A DNA stretch of 64,000 nucleotides from Medakamo hakoo (lineage: Eukaryota; Chlorophyta; Trebouxiophyceae; Coccomyxaceae), in the NCBI GenBank assembly GCA_026636295.1, contig CP089464.1, positions 496,001 to 560,000 of the forward strand. Direction: 5' to 3'. Made by a program: the position numbers and the translations under genes. Of this stretch, positions 29,363 to 40,900 are shown one piece after another; positions within the stretch are counted from its first letter, which is position 1; each line of letters starts with the position of its first letter. A model generated the notes under the pieces. That model was not told where the DNA came from. It saw only the letters and a list, made by a program, of their open reading frames with translations, and did no database searches.

Positions 29363-31384
29363 ATGGCGCCGTCCGGCCCGACCGCCGTCGCGCCAAGCCC
29401 GCCCACCTCGTCCACCCGCCCTCCTCTGGCGGACCCACCAGCCGCCGCGGTCGCGGCCCTGCATTCGGCGGCGGTGCTGCGCAAACAACGGTGAAAGAGA
29501 AAGATGAGGATGGGTGGATGGTTGGAGGGAGACCGGGCGGGCGCGCGCACTCACCACCCCGCCCCTCCTCACCCCCAGCGCTGCAATCGACCGCTTGCGC
29601 GCCGCCAACGACAGCTTACGCGCCGCTGCCGCCCTGGAAGCCCGCGCGGGAGCCGCTGCCGGGCCCACCCCCGCCGGCGCGGCTGCGCTCGCCGACGCCG
29701 AGGCGGAAGCCGCCGCCTTGGACCGGGCCCTCGGCGCTGCTCGCGCCCGCCTGGCCGACTTGAAAGCCGAAGCGGCCAGCCTAGCAGCGGTGGAAGCGGC
29801 GGCGCGGGCGAGCCCGACGGGGACGGGCGCGGCCGCGGACGCGGCGGAAGCGGCCGCCGCCGCGGGCGCGGCCGCGCTGGAAGACGCGCTGCACCGCACG
29901 GCGGGGCGGGCGGCCGCCGCGGCGGCGGCGGCGGCGGGCCGCCGGGCGGGCGTGGACTCGCTCCGCCGTTCACGCCTGGTCTTAGAGGGCGCGGCGGCCG
30001 AGGAACGCCGGGCGGCCGGCGCCGGGCGGGCGGCCGCGGCGGAGGCCCTGCGGGCCGCCGCTGCGGCCCTGGCATCCCGCGACGCGGCCGTGGCGGTCGG
30101 CGCCGCCACGACCGCGCGCGCCGACCGGGCTGCTGCCGCGGCGCAGGCCGAGTTCGATGAGTTGACTGCGAAACTGGAGACCCTGCGCGCGGCGCGGGCC
30201 GACCGCCGGGCGGCCGCGGCCGCGCGGCGGGAGGTCGCGGCGGCGGGTGGCGCGGGCGCGCTCGCGGCCGCGGCCGCGGCCGCGGCCGCTCCAACGGCGG
30301 CGCCGCCACAGCCCGCCCTGCTGCCCGCGCGGTCCCTGCCTCGGTCGCTGTCCCGGGCTCTGTCCGCGACGGCTCTGGGGGGCGACAGCAACACCGCCGC
30401 CGCCGCCGCCGCCGCCCCACCATCCGCCACCACCCCCCGCCCGGGCAGCGGCGGGTCGAGCTGCAGCGGCCGCGCTGGCTCCGCCTCCGGCGGTCCGTCG
30501 TCCTCCGCTTCACCCAACAACCCCAACAGCACGCAGCCACCACCCACGTCCGCCGAACTGGCGGGGCGCCTGGCCCGGGTGCGGGGCGAGCTGGCCCGGG
30601 TGCAGGAGGCGTGCGGTGAGAAGAGGCGGAGCGGGGTGGGGTGGGGTGGGGACGGGGGGGGGGAGCGGGCGCACAGGAGCTCCCACACGACACACCACCA
30701 CCCCCTCACCTCCCAGGCGCCGCGACGCCCGAAGCCGTCGCCCCGACCCTGGCCTCCGCCGCCGCGTCCGTCCGCGCCCTGTTCGGGTACGTCGGCCACG
30801 TCTCCGCCGCGGCGGCGGAAGCGGAAGGCAGCGGGCGCGCCGCGGTCGCGGCGCGTGAAGCGGCGCGACGGGCCGCGGCGGGGGCTGAGGCGGCGGCGCG
30901 CGCGCGCGCGGCCGACTTGCAAGCCAGCATTGACGCTGCGCGTGCCCGTGAGAAAGCCGCGGACGCGGCGGCGGCCGAACGCGCCGGCGTGCTGGCCCGG
31001 CTGGGCGGCGCGGTCGACGCGGCCCTGGTCGCGGCTGGAGGGGCGCCCGTCGTTTTGCTCAAACCGACCGAAGGAGAGGAGGGAGCCGCGGCCGCGGCCG
31101 CCCTGTTCTCTGCCCGCCTCGCCGCCTTAGAAGCCCGGGCGGGCGAGGTGGTGGGCGGGTCCGGCGGCCGGCCCGTCCGGTCGGTGGTCGTCGGCGGCGC
31201 GGCCGCGCCCTCGCCCAGGTTCGAGCCGCCGCCGGCTGTCGCCGCCGAGGTCTCGCCATCCTCGCCTGGTGGCTTGACATTGATTGACGCGGACGCGGTG
31301 CGGGCGGCGGCGGCGGTGGCGGCGCGGCGAGGCGGCAAGGCGGGCCCGTCGGCGGCTGCGCCGCCTGCCAGGCGCCGCGGGTGA
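29363..31384 (+). CDS. Long coiled-coil protein, function unknown
   Basis: Exons 29363-29490, 29579-30615 and 30717-31384 give 610 residues. The first intron divides an Arg codon and restores the heptad-like series RKQRAAIDRLRAANDSLRA. The protein is dominated by Ala-rich helices with regular hydrophobic spacing (LDRALGAARARLADLKAEA, FDELTAKLETLRAARADRR, LAGRLARVRGELARVQEACG). A Ser/Pro-rich, probably disordered segment interrupts them at about 290-370. No enzymatic motif was seen. It could be a cytoskeletal or centriolar scaffold, but composition alone cannot show that. It is divergently transcribed from the EXS gene, 245 bases away. Confidence 0.6.
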
Positions 31385-32062
31385 CAAGGTCTTTGGACGT
31401 GGAGAGGCGTGGCGGCGGGCAGGAGGTGGGGGCGGAGGAGGCCGGCTCGTTCTTTGAGGGGTGCGGCGCCCTGTGTTTGCTGGTGTGATGAGACTGGGTG
31501 AAGGGCGTGAAGTCAGAGGCGTGGGAAGGCGTGGTGTGGTTTTCTTAGGGTGTGTGTGTGTGGGTGGGGTCGGTGTGAGAGAGAGAGGGTGGCGCCGAGG
31601 GAGACAGGGTGTGGGAGCGAGCGAGGGAGCGCGCGCGCGTGCTCCCCTCGCGCCTCGACACAATTCTATTTCCAGGAGTGCGCGCCTTTCGCCCTTCGTG
31701 CCGCACGCTCGCCCCACCCCGTCCTCTGTTTTTTTGAACAGGGCTCGTACGTGACCTCAACTTATCTACAAGGTGAGATTTGGGAGCGTGGCTGGGGTGT
31801 AAAGGGCGCAACGGCGGCCCGCCATACCCTGCTCCAACCGCCGAGTGCAAGCGCTTCGGGCGCACCTGCACGCCCACGGGCCGGCCTCTCCGTGCCTCCC
31901 CCACCTCCGCGGTCACGGCAGCGCGTGTCCAGCAGTTTAGGCCTCCTGTCAAGAAGGAAAAAGTCTGGCGCCGCCGACCGGAGCGACGTGGCGGCGGCGA
32001 CCAAGCACGGCTTGCATTCCTCCTCTCACGCTCCAACACCTCCCCCCACCAACCCGCAGACA
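31385..32062. other. Intergenic region upstream of KCS
   Basis: 678 bases containing the 3' end of the coiled-coil gene and the KCS promoter. GT- and GA-rich near 31540-31600; no gene or known motif was recognised. Confidence 0.45.
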
Positions 32063-33887
32063 ATGGACTCCGCCTCTTCCCGTGCGGCGTTCCTCGCCCT
32101 GGCGGGTCTGTGCATGGTAAGGGTTGGTGTGGGCAGCGCGTTGAGCCGGACGGCGACGGGCAGGGTGCAGGGCGGCCGTGCCATGTGCTCCTCGACGCCA
32201 AAAACTCACGCGTGTGCCAAAAATAAAACCAACACAGGCCCAGTCCGTCGCCGCCGCCAAGCAGACCGCCATGTCCGCGGCGTCTGAGGCGCTGTCGGGC
32301 ATGTCCAGCCTGCAGCTGGTGAGTGGGGAGGGGTGGCAGAGGCGGTTTTTGGTGCGGGACGGGCGAAAACATTGGACTGCGAGCCGGGGCTGTGGCGGGC
32401 GCGCTCGCATGCCGCCCCGCCCGCCCGCCATCCGCGCGCGCCACTCCCTTTCCTGCCCATGCGTAGAGACCTGGGTGTACGGGCTGGCGAGCAGCATGCG
32501 TGGCGGCGGCACAAAACGCGTCTCACCCGCCCTCGAAACGACCGCCAAGCTCGAGTGCCTTGGCGCGCCGGTTTGCAGCTCCCTCTCCTCCGACTCACCG
32601 CCCCCCCCCCCTCCCGGCCCCCACCCCTCCAACCCCCAGGTCGCCCTCGCCGCCGTCGCCACCTTCGCCGCCATGTACGCCGCCGCCGCCTTCCTGGGGC
32701 TGCGCCTCGGCGGCAAGCGCCCCGTCTGGCTGCTGGACATCGCCTGCTTCACGCCGCCCGCCCGCCTGCGCGTCCACCGCGACCTCATCATCGAAGCGAT
32801 GAAGGCGCGCGGCCTGTTCACGCCCGAGAACATCGAGTTCCAGGAGAAGATCCTGGAGCGGTCGGGCCTGGGCGACCACACGGGCCTGTCGGACGCCATC
32901 CTGCGCATGAAGGACGGCGACATCAAGACGAGCCTGAAGGACGCCATGGACGAGACGGAGATGGTGCTGTTCGAGATCGTCGACGACCTGCTGAAACAGA
33001 CGGGCTGCGACCCGCAGGACGTCGACGCCGTCATCACCTCCTGCTCCTGCTTCGCGCCCACGCCCTCCATGGCCGCCATGATCGTCAACCGGTTCAAGAT
33101 GCGCCGGGACGTCCTGACCTACTCCATGGCGGGCATGGGCTGCTCCTCCTCGCTCGTGTGCGTCGACCTGGCCAAGCACCTGCTCCAGGCGCTGCCCAAC
33201 AAGCGCATCCTCGTCGTCAACCACGAGAACATCACCAACAACTGGTACGTCGGCAACGACCGGTCCATGCTGGTCGTCAACTGCCTGTTCCGGCTGGGCG
33301 GTGCGGCCGCCCTGATGTCCAACCGCCCGGCGGACGCGCGCGCGGCCAAGTACGAGCTGACGCACACGGTGCGCACGCACCTGGGCTGCGAGGACGACGC
33401 ATTCGGCTGCATGGGCAACGGCGAGGACAAGGACGGCGTCATGGGCGTGTTCCTGCGCAAGAATGTCGTGGCCGTGGCCGGCCGCGCCCTGAAGGCCAAC
33501 ATCACCCGCCTGGCCCCCATGGTCCTGCCCTGGCGCGAGCTGGTCAAGTGCGCGCGCGACAAGTCGTACGCGCCCGACTTCAAGACCGCGTTCAACCACT
33601 TCTTGCTGCACACGGGCGGCCGGGGCGTCATCGACGAGCTGGAGGCGGCCCTCAACCTGTCGCCCGCCCTGGCCCAACCGTCCAAGGACACGCTGGAACG
33701 GTTCGGCAACACGTCCGCCGCGTCCACGTGGTACATCCTGGCCAACCTGGAGAACGCGGGGTCGATCAAGAAGGGCGACAAGATCTGGCAGCTGGGCTTT
33801 GGCGGCGGGTTCAAGTGCAACTCCGCCGTCTGGCGGGCGCGGCGGGACGTGACCCAGGCCCACGACTGCTGGCAGCCGTACGAGTGA
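32063..33887 (+). CDS. KCS: 3-ketoacyl-CoA synthase (FAE1-type)
   Basis: Exons 32063-32116, 32238-32318 and 32640-33887 give 460 residues. Two hydrophobic N-terminal segments (LALAGLCM, and VALAAVATFAAMYAAAAFLG) are the expected ER anchor. The FAE1/KCS core follows: PVWLLDIACF, EFQEKILERSGLGD, CSCFAPTPSMAAMIVNRF and AGMGCSSSLVCVDLAK with catalytic Cys at about 213. His at about 369 is in LLHTGGRGVID and Asn at about 402 is in FGNTSAAS, so the Cys-His-Asn triad is complete at near-standard spacing. The enzyme condenses malonyl-CoA with acyl-CoA in very-long-chain fatty acid synthesis. It is slightly shorter than land-plant enzymes, mostly at the N-terminus. Its coding region is less Ala-biased than its neighbours, in keeping with strong constraint. 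Confidence 0.96.
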
Positions 33888-34456
33888 GGGAGGGATCTGA
33901 GGGCGAGGGGGGGGGGGGGGGGGCGTTCCGGACCGGGCGGGAGGAGGGAGGGTTGGGAGCCCCCTGGGTCGCCGGCCCGCGTGTCGGCCCCCACCGCTCC
34001 TTCCGCAACCCTCCCCCCCCGCCGTCCTCCCCCCCCTTGTTTCCCTTTCTCTTCCTCTCTTCGCCCCCTGGCCCCACACCCCATCCCCGATTCAAAACAA
34101 CACCAACCAAAAACTTACTTTTTGAGAGAGAGAGCGTGCGTGAGAGAGTGCGTGGGCCGTGATTTTCTGGAACCGAGGAAAAATGGGGGTGAGAGAGGAG
34201 TGTTTCGTGTTCCGCCACCACCCCTCTCTTTTCACGAGAGAGGGCCGTGGCGGGCCAAGGTTGCGCGGGGGTGGCTTTTGAGAAATGCTTTATCACTGTG
34301 TGTGGGGGGACTGAGTGTGTGTGTGCGTGTGAGAGAGAGCCCGGCCTTTTTTTCGTGTGAAACGAGGATGCGTGATCGCTAAAATATGGAGAGGGTTTTT
34401 CGGAATGGAGTGAGGTGGTGCCGAGTGCGCACTCGCGCTGCACACTTCCCTCAACC
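33888..34456. other. Intergenic region between KCS and PHD-GNAT gene
   Basis: 569 bases. A 17-G run (33907-33923) closely follows the KCS stop, and a C-rich stretch at 34003-34050 precedes a relatively AT-rich promoter-like area (34090-34400). No gene was seen. Confidence 0.5.
33907..33923 (+). repeat. G17 homopolymer in KCS 3' region
   Basis: Seventeen uninterrupted Gs, 20 bases past the KCS stop codon, on the coding strand and therefore probably in the 3' UTR. Confidence 0.9.
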
Positions 34457-36482
34457 ATGCCCTCGGCCAAGAAGGCGCGCGGCTGCGCGGCTGCTGCCGC
34501 CGCCACGCCCGTGGCGCCGCCTCCACCTCTTCCACCACCTCCATCCGCCCCTGCGGCCGCGGCGGCCGCGGCCGCGGCGGCCGCCCCACCCCGCCGCCGC
34601 CGCCGCCGCGCGCTCCCACCGCTGCTCGCCCCACCTCGGGAAGCCTGCGTCCACTGCGGTTCCTCCGATTTCGCTGAAGGCCCGGCTTTTCAGCCACGCA
34701 CAATGGTCATGTGTTCTGCCTGCCAGGTGCGGGCGGGGTGCCGAGGGCTGTTGGGTGGGCGTGGACGGGCGTCTTTGCACGCCGCAACCATCCCACCCAT
34801 CCCACCCATCCTTCCATCCATCATCCATCCGTTTTTCTGACGCCATCCATGTAAAAACACAGGACATGGGCACGCACGTGGAATGCCAGGTCAAAGCCAC
34901 GGGCGTCCCACTGACCGAGGAGATGGTCTCGTCGGGCGCGCCCTGGTTCTGCTCCGAGGTAAAGGAAAAAAAGGGGGGGAAAGCCCGCGCCTGCGCCCGT
35001 GTCCATCCCTCGCCTCTCACGCACGCCTCACCGCTCTCCCACCCGCCCGCCCTCGGCAACCCCACACCGCCCACCCAGGCCTGCCAACGGGTCGCCGACG
35101 GCATTTCTGCCCTCATTCGCGGGCCGCGCGTACCCCTGAGCGAGACGGACGCGGACGCAGGCGTGGCCGGCTCCGCGCCCATCACACTCGAGTTCGTCCG
35201 CCACGAGCCGGGCGACCGGGCGGCCGTCGCGGGCGCCGCCGCAGCGGCCAAGCTGTTTCGCTCGGCCTTTGCCCCGGTCGTGGACAGCGCCGGGCGGGAC
35301 GTCGCGTCGCTCGTGTGCCAGCGCTACGTGTCTCCACCCGGCGGGGAGCGGGCGGCCACCGGCGCCACCGACGCCACCGACGACGACGGCGACGACGACG
35401 CGCCGCCCCACCACGACTTTGACGGCTTTTTCGTGGCCCTGCTCCGCGTCGGCGCCGAACCCGTGACCGCCGCCGCCGTCCGCGCCTTTGGCCCGGCCTT
35501 TGCGGAAGTCCCCTTCGTCGCCACAAAGGACGGCCACCGCCGGGCCGGGCACCTGCGCCGGCTCATGGGCGCGGTGGCGGGCGTCCTGTCCGGACTGGGC
35601 GTCAGAGCGCTGGTCGTGCCCGCCGCCAAAGGCGCGTCCCGCGTGTGGACGGGCGGGCTGGGGTACGTGCCGGCCACCGTGCCACAGGCCGGCGCGGTGG
35701 ACGGCCGGGCGCTCGCGCTGGAGGGCTGCCGCTTGATGGTGCTGGATGTGCGTGGTGGTGGTGGTGGCGGCGGCGGGGAGGCGGGGAGCGGCGGGGGGGA
35801 GGAGGACGGGGAGGAGGACGGGGACGGCACCACCGCTGCCCCGCCTCGTCGCCGGCGCAACGCCCACGGCGGCGACGGCGGCGGCGGCGGCGGCCTGACC
35901 AAGCGCCTGCGCGGCGCGGCGCTCGCGTCCGGGTCGGGCGGCGGCTGCACGTCGCCGTCCTCGTCGTCCGACGACGACTCGGCGGGCTTCCGTCCCTCGT
36001 CCGGTTCTCCGCCGCCGCCGTCGTCGTCCGACAGCGAGGAGTCGGACGACAGCGTCGTCGTGCGCGGCCGCCGCCGCCGGGCCGCACGGCGCCCGCGTGC
36101 GGCGGGGGTTGCGGCGGCCGCTGCTGCGCGTGCTGCCCAGGCGGCGCCTCCACCTCCACCACCGCCGCCCGCCGCTCCATTACCCGTGCCCACGGGCCCG
36201 GCCGCTGTCGCCGTCCGCGTCGACCTGGGCGCGGCCGCCGCCGCTGCCGCCTTGCAGGCCGCGCTCGGCCGGGCGTCTTCTGAAAGCGCGGCGGTCGGCG
36301 CGGCGCTCGCGGCCGCGCACGCCCGCGCCACCTGGCTGGCCGCCCGCAACGCGGAGTTGGAGGCCGAAGTGGCGGGCCTGCGAGCGGCGTTGGCTGGGAT
36401 GGGCGGTGGGCGCGATGGCGCCCCGTCGCCCGCCCCGTCGGCGGGGACGGTCGGGTGTGGTGGTGGGGTCGCGGAAGAGTGA
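34457..36482 (+). CDS. PHD-finger / GNAT acetyltransferase protein (IDM1-like)
   Basis: Exons 34457-34726, 34863-34958 and 35079-36482 give 589 residues. The spliced PHD finger (about 64-124) reads CVHCGSSDF, TMVMCSACQ, MGTHVECQ and WFCSEACQR. That gives the Cys/His pairs of a C4HC3 finger spread over all three exons. A GNAT-like region follows (about 185-310): FDGFFVALLRVG, AFAEVPFVATKDGHRRAGH with LRRLMGAVAGVLSGLGV, and RVWTGGLGYVPAT. The order PHD then GNAT is that of plant IDM1-type histone acetyltransferases, which counter DNA methylation. The C-terminal half has acidic and Ser-rich stretches and ends in a short coiled coil, LAARNAELEAEVAGLRAAL. Confidence 0.78.
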
Positions 36483-36598
36483 GTGAGAGGGTGGGATGGG
36501 GATGGGATGGGGGAGAGAGGTGTGCGGCCAGGCTCTCGTGCATGAACAGAGACGAAAGAAAAAAAAGGGCGTGAAAGCCAGCCCGCCGTCGACGCGAA

Positions 36599-37810
36599 AT
36601 GCTTCTCCGACCTGCCAGCCTGGTCGGCCGGCTGTGCGCGCGCGCGGCCGTGCGTGTCGGACTGGCGTCCGGTGGCAGGGGCGGCGGTGTGTGGGCGCTG
36701 CCACCACGCATCCCTCTCCTCGCCGCCGCCGCCGCCACCACCACCCCCTCGGCCGACGGCACACCTCAACAACAGCAGCCCGACGTCCTGACCGCCACCG
36801 CCCGGGCCGTGCCAGGACCCTCAGCCGATGCCCTCGCGGACGCCTTGCTCGCCTACGGTGCCCTGTCCGCCGCCGTGGAAGAAGACCGCGCCGGCGCCGG
36901 CGGCGCAGAAACTCCGCTCTTTGGGCCCGACCGGTCTGGCGGGCGCGTCTGGCCGGCGTGCACCGTCACGGCCATCTTCCCACTGGGCACGGATGTGGAG
37001 GACGCGACGGGCGCGGCGGCGGCCGCGGCCGGCATCGGCCCCGGCGCGTTGGCCTGGTCGGTCGCGGCCGAGGCGGCCGCGGCGTGGCAGGCCGCCCTCC
37101 ACGGCGACTTCCAAGCCGCCCGCGTGAACGCCGGCCCGCCCGGCGTGCCGCTGTGGATCGTGCCCGCCTGGTGTGAGGTGCCTCCAGAGGCAAAGCATGA
37201 CGTGTGCGTGCGGCTCACGCCGGGCCTGGCCTTTGGCACGGGCGACCACCCGACGACGCGGGCCTGCCTGCGCTGGCTGGCCGGCGGGTTGTGCGACGGC
37301 GGCGGCGCCGCCCCCTCCCCTTCCCCCCTCCCTGGTTTAGTTGGCGGGTCCGTCTTGGACTTTGGCGCCGGCTCGGGCGTCCTGGCCGTCGCCGCACTGG
37401 CTCTGGGCGCCAAAAGCGCCGTGGCGACGGACGTGGATGGGCTGGCGGTGCGCGCGACGGCCGAAAACGCGGAGCTGAATGGCGTGGGCGAGCGGGTGGC
37501 CAGCCTGTTGGTGGACGGGGACGGCGGTCCGGGCGATGCCGCCGCTGTGGGGCTGCCCGCGGGCGACGCCTACGCCGTCGTCGTCGCCAACATCCTCCAA
37601 GGCCCGCTGCTGGCCCTGGCGCCCGTGCTGGCCGCGGCGGCCGCGCCTGGCGGCCAGGTGGCGGTGGCCGGGATTCTGCGGTCGCAGGCCCCGCCTGTTG
37701 TGGCGGCCTTGGAGAAAGGCGGTGTGACGCAGAGTGTGCGCGTCCTTGATGTGGGGGAGGGCGACGACGGGTGGGTGCTGGTGACGGGGCGGAAGAAAGA
37801 AGCGCTGTAG
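36599..37810 (+). CDS. PRMA: Ribosomal protein L11 methyltransferase (PrmA family), organelle type
   Basis: A single exon of 403 residues, ending in TAG. The start MLLRPASLVGRLCARAAVRV is an Arg/Ala-rich leader suited to plastid or mitochondrial import. PrmA features: the segment LTPGLAFGTGDHPTTRACLR before the SAM fold, the SAM-binding VLDFGAGSGVLAVAALALGA (about 251), ATDVDGLAVRATAENAELNG, and the catalytic-region VVANILQGPLLALAP. The family trimethylates bacterial-type ribosomal protein L11, so the likely target is organellar L11. The gap to the upstream gene's stop is only 116 bases. Confidence 0.93.
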   Translation: MLLRPASLVGRLCARAAVRVGLASGGRGGGVWALPPRIPLLAAAAATTTPSADGTPQQQQPDVLTATARAVPGPSADALADALLAYGALSAAVEEDRAGAGGAETPLFGPDRSGGRVWPACTVTAIFPLGTDVEDATGAAAAAAGIGPGALAWSVAAEAAAAWQAALHGDFQAARVNAGPPGVPLWIVPAWCEVPPEAKHDVCVRLTPGLAFGTGDHPTTRACLRWLAGGLCDGGGAAPSPSPLPGLVGGSVLDFGAGSGVLAVAALALGAKSAVATDVDGLAVRATAENAELNGVGERVASLLVDGDGGPGDAAAVGLPAGDAYAVVVANILQGPLLALAPVLAAAAAPGGQVAVAGILRSQAPPVVAALEKGGVTQSVRVLDVGEGDDGWVLVTGRKKEAL

Positions 37811-37952
37811 AGAGAGAGAGAGAGGGGGGGTTGGTCGACGCCACGCTCCCGCTCTGTGCTCGGGCCGCACAGGCACAAAAACTCAGAGAGCCGCGCCCTC
37901 ACGGGCACGCATCGCTGGCTCTCCAGCCCACAGCACACGCACTCAAGCTCCA

Positions 37953-40900
37953 ATGCGCCATCCGCCCGCCACGCTCGTGGCGGGCCGGATGGGCGGCGTC
38001 GGCGGCGTCGGCGCCGGCACGCTCCCGCCGACGCGTCTGAGCGGGCGCCCCGACGTCGGTCCACCGTTGCTCCCCACGCGCCGCGCACAGGCTGCTCGTC
38101 CATCCGTCGTGGCCGGCGCAATGCACGCCCAGGTGCGTTGAGGAGGCCTGAGCATGGGTTGTTGCTGCGGCAACGTCCTTGGCGCCCCAGCGCGGGCGTG
38201 CCCGGGCTTTCTGCATGCTCTCGCCCGCACGGTCGGCGATGCCCCGACACGCTCCTCACACGCCCGCCCCAACGCCCGCCAACCCACCACCAGGTCGCCG
38301 CCCAGATCACGCGGCACACGGCTACGTCCCTGGCCGCCCTGCATGCGGCGGCGAGCGGTACGTTTTTGTGTGCGGAGTTGCTCGCGACGGAACAGACACG
38401 CTCGACAAAAAAAACCTCGACGGGGCTGCGCCTTGACTCATTACCACACCTCCCCTCTCCTCCCCCCCCCCCCTTCCATCCGCACAGCCTCCCACGCCAT
38501 CGGCCCGCACGCCATCCTGGCCTACACCGCCGCCGTCTTGCTCACAGGCGCAGTCGGCGCCGTTGCGACCGCCAACGCTTTAGACGCGGTGCGCCGGGCG
38601 GACGACGCGGCCGCTGCCCGCGCGGCCGCGGCCAAGACGGCGCGCAGGGGGCGCGGCGGCGCGGCCGCCGCCCCGCCGCCCTCCACGCCCGGCGCTCCGT
38701 CCACGGCCGGCGGCCTGGACACGTACGACGACGATGAAGACACGCTGCTCGGCATCGACATCGCGGGCTGCGAGCTGCTGGCGTCGCCGTCGTCGCGCGC
38801 GGCCGCCCGGTTTGCGGCGGCCGCGCACGCGGGCCAGGTGCGGCGGTCGGGCGAACCGTACGTGGCCCACTGCGTCGAGACGGCGCGCATCGTCGAGCTG
38901 CTGCTGGAAGACCCGTCAGGCGCGGGCGGCGGCGGGACGGACGGCGGGGACGACGACCCGCGCGCGTCGGCCGCCGTCGCGGCGGCCCTGTTGCACGACG
39001 TGCTGGACGACACGCCCGTCCGGCCGCCCGCGCTCGCGGCCGCCGTCGGGCCGGACGTCGCCGCCCTCGTCTCCCAGGTCTCCCGCCTGTCCCGGACGCA
39101 CCAGTTGTTGAGGAGGCGGTTGAGGGGGACAGGCGACGCGGACGCGGCGGCGGTGGCGGCCTTGGGGCTCGGGCCAGCCGCGGTCGTCGAAGAGGGAGGC
39201 GCAGACGCGGGGAGCGGCGGCGCGGCGGGCGGCGGCGCCGCGGCGCCGCCACCCCCCACGCCGCCGCCGCCGCCGCCGCCGTCATCCCCCTCCCTTTCCC
39301 CGGACGCCGCCACGGCCGCCGCCGCCCGGGCCATGGTCGTCGCGTCCGTGGACGAGCCCCTGGCCATCCTCATCAAGCTGGCGGACCGCCTGCACAACCT
39401 GCGGACGGCGTGGGCGCTGCCGCCCGCGAAGAGGGGGCCGCTCGCGGCCGAGTCCCTGGCCGTGTGGGCGCCCCTCGCCGAACGCCTCGGCCTCTTTGCC
39501 CTGAAGTCGGAGCTGGAGGACTTGTGCTTCGCCATGCTGCGCCCGCGCGCGTACGCCCGCTTGCGTGGTGAGCTGGACGGCCTGTGGGGCGCCGGGAGCA
39601 GCGGCGGCGGCGGCGGTGGCGGTAGCGCGCGCGGCGGCCGGCGCGCGGCGGCCGCAGCGGCGGCCGCCGAACCTGCGCCGCCCACCCCTCCGCCCTCCCT
39701 GCGCCTGCCACCCCCACCGCCGGCTGCCATTGCGCTGGGCCCGGAAGCTGCGGCGTGCGCGTCCCTGCTGGCCACCGTGCCGCCGTTTGAGACGACCACT
39801 TTTGAGCGGCCGCCCGGGCCCGGCCGCGGCGCGCGGCGCGCGGCCGCCGCGGCCGCCGCGGCTGCCGCGGCCTTGGCCGGCGGCGGCGCTCCCTCGCCCG
39901 ACGTGTCATCCCCGTCCGGCGCGTCCGCCGCGCCCGCCGCCCTGGGCGTCCTCTGGGCGGCGGCCGGCTCGCTGCTGCGGGAAGTGGCGCTGGAGGCCCA
40001 GGCGACCGGCCTGGCCGTGTCCGTGTCCGCCCGCCTCAAGTCCGCCCTGTCCGTCGCGCGCAAGGTCGGCCGCAAGGGCGTGCCTGCCTCGTGCGTGTAC
40101 GACGCCCGGGCGCTGCGCGTCGTCGTCTCGGACGAGGAGGCCGCGGGCGGGCCGGCGGCCGCGTCCGCGGCGGCGGTCGCGGCCTGCTACCGCATCTTGC
40201 CCACCGTCCACCGCCTGTGGGCGCCGATCCCGGGCGAGGCGGACGACTACATCCTGGCGCCCAAGGCGTCGGGGTACCAGAGCCTGCACACGGCGGTGTA
40301 CGGGCCGGGCGGCGTGCCGCTGGAGGTCCAGCTGCGGACGGGGCGCATGCATGCGGCCGCGGAGTGGGGCGCGGCCGCCCACTGGGCGTACAAGGAAGCG
40401 CCCGCGGCGGCGGGGGCGGCCATGGCGGGCGGCCACCCCGGCGTCCTCGCCTCCACGGGCACGCGCCTGCCGGACGCGCCTCCCGTCCCGCCCGCCCGCC
40501 CGCCCGCCTTCCTGCCGGCGGGCACGCCCGTCGTCCGGGTGAGCGGCGGCAAGCTGCAGCTGGGCGTCGTCCTCGTCGACGCGGCGGGCGGTCGCGTCGG
40601 CGGAGGTGGAGGCCAAGGCGGCGGCGGCGGCGGCGGCGACGGCAGCGCGGCGACGGGGACCACACTCGTCGCCGTGCGCGTGGCGCCACGCCTGGACCCG
40701 GGCGCGCTGACGACGGCGGCGGGCGGTGCGGCCGCGGCCGACGCCGCGGCGGAGCTCGCGTCCGCGGCCGCCAAGGCCGGGTGGTGGGCGCCCGGGCGGG
40801 GCGACCTGCGCACCAAGGTGGAGGCCTTTGCCCCGCACCCGCGGGAGGGGCGCTTGCGCCTGGTGGACGCGTACGGGCGGTGGCGGGCCGCGGCGGTCGC

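Noticed and set aside
32063-33887. Chalcone-synthase or type III polyketide synthase.
   Set aside because: The N-terminal membrane anchor, the GMGCSSSLV active-site text and the GNTSAAS block are those of FAE1/KCS enzymes.
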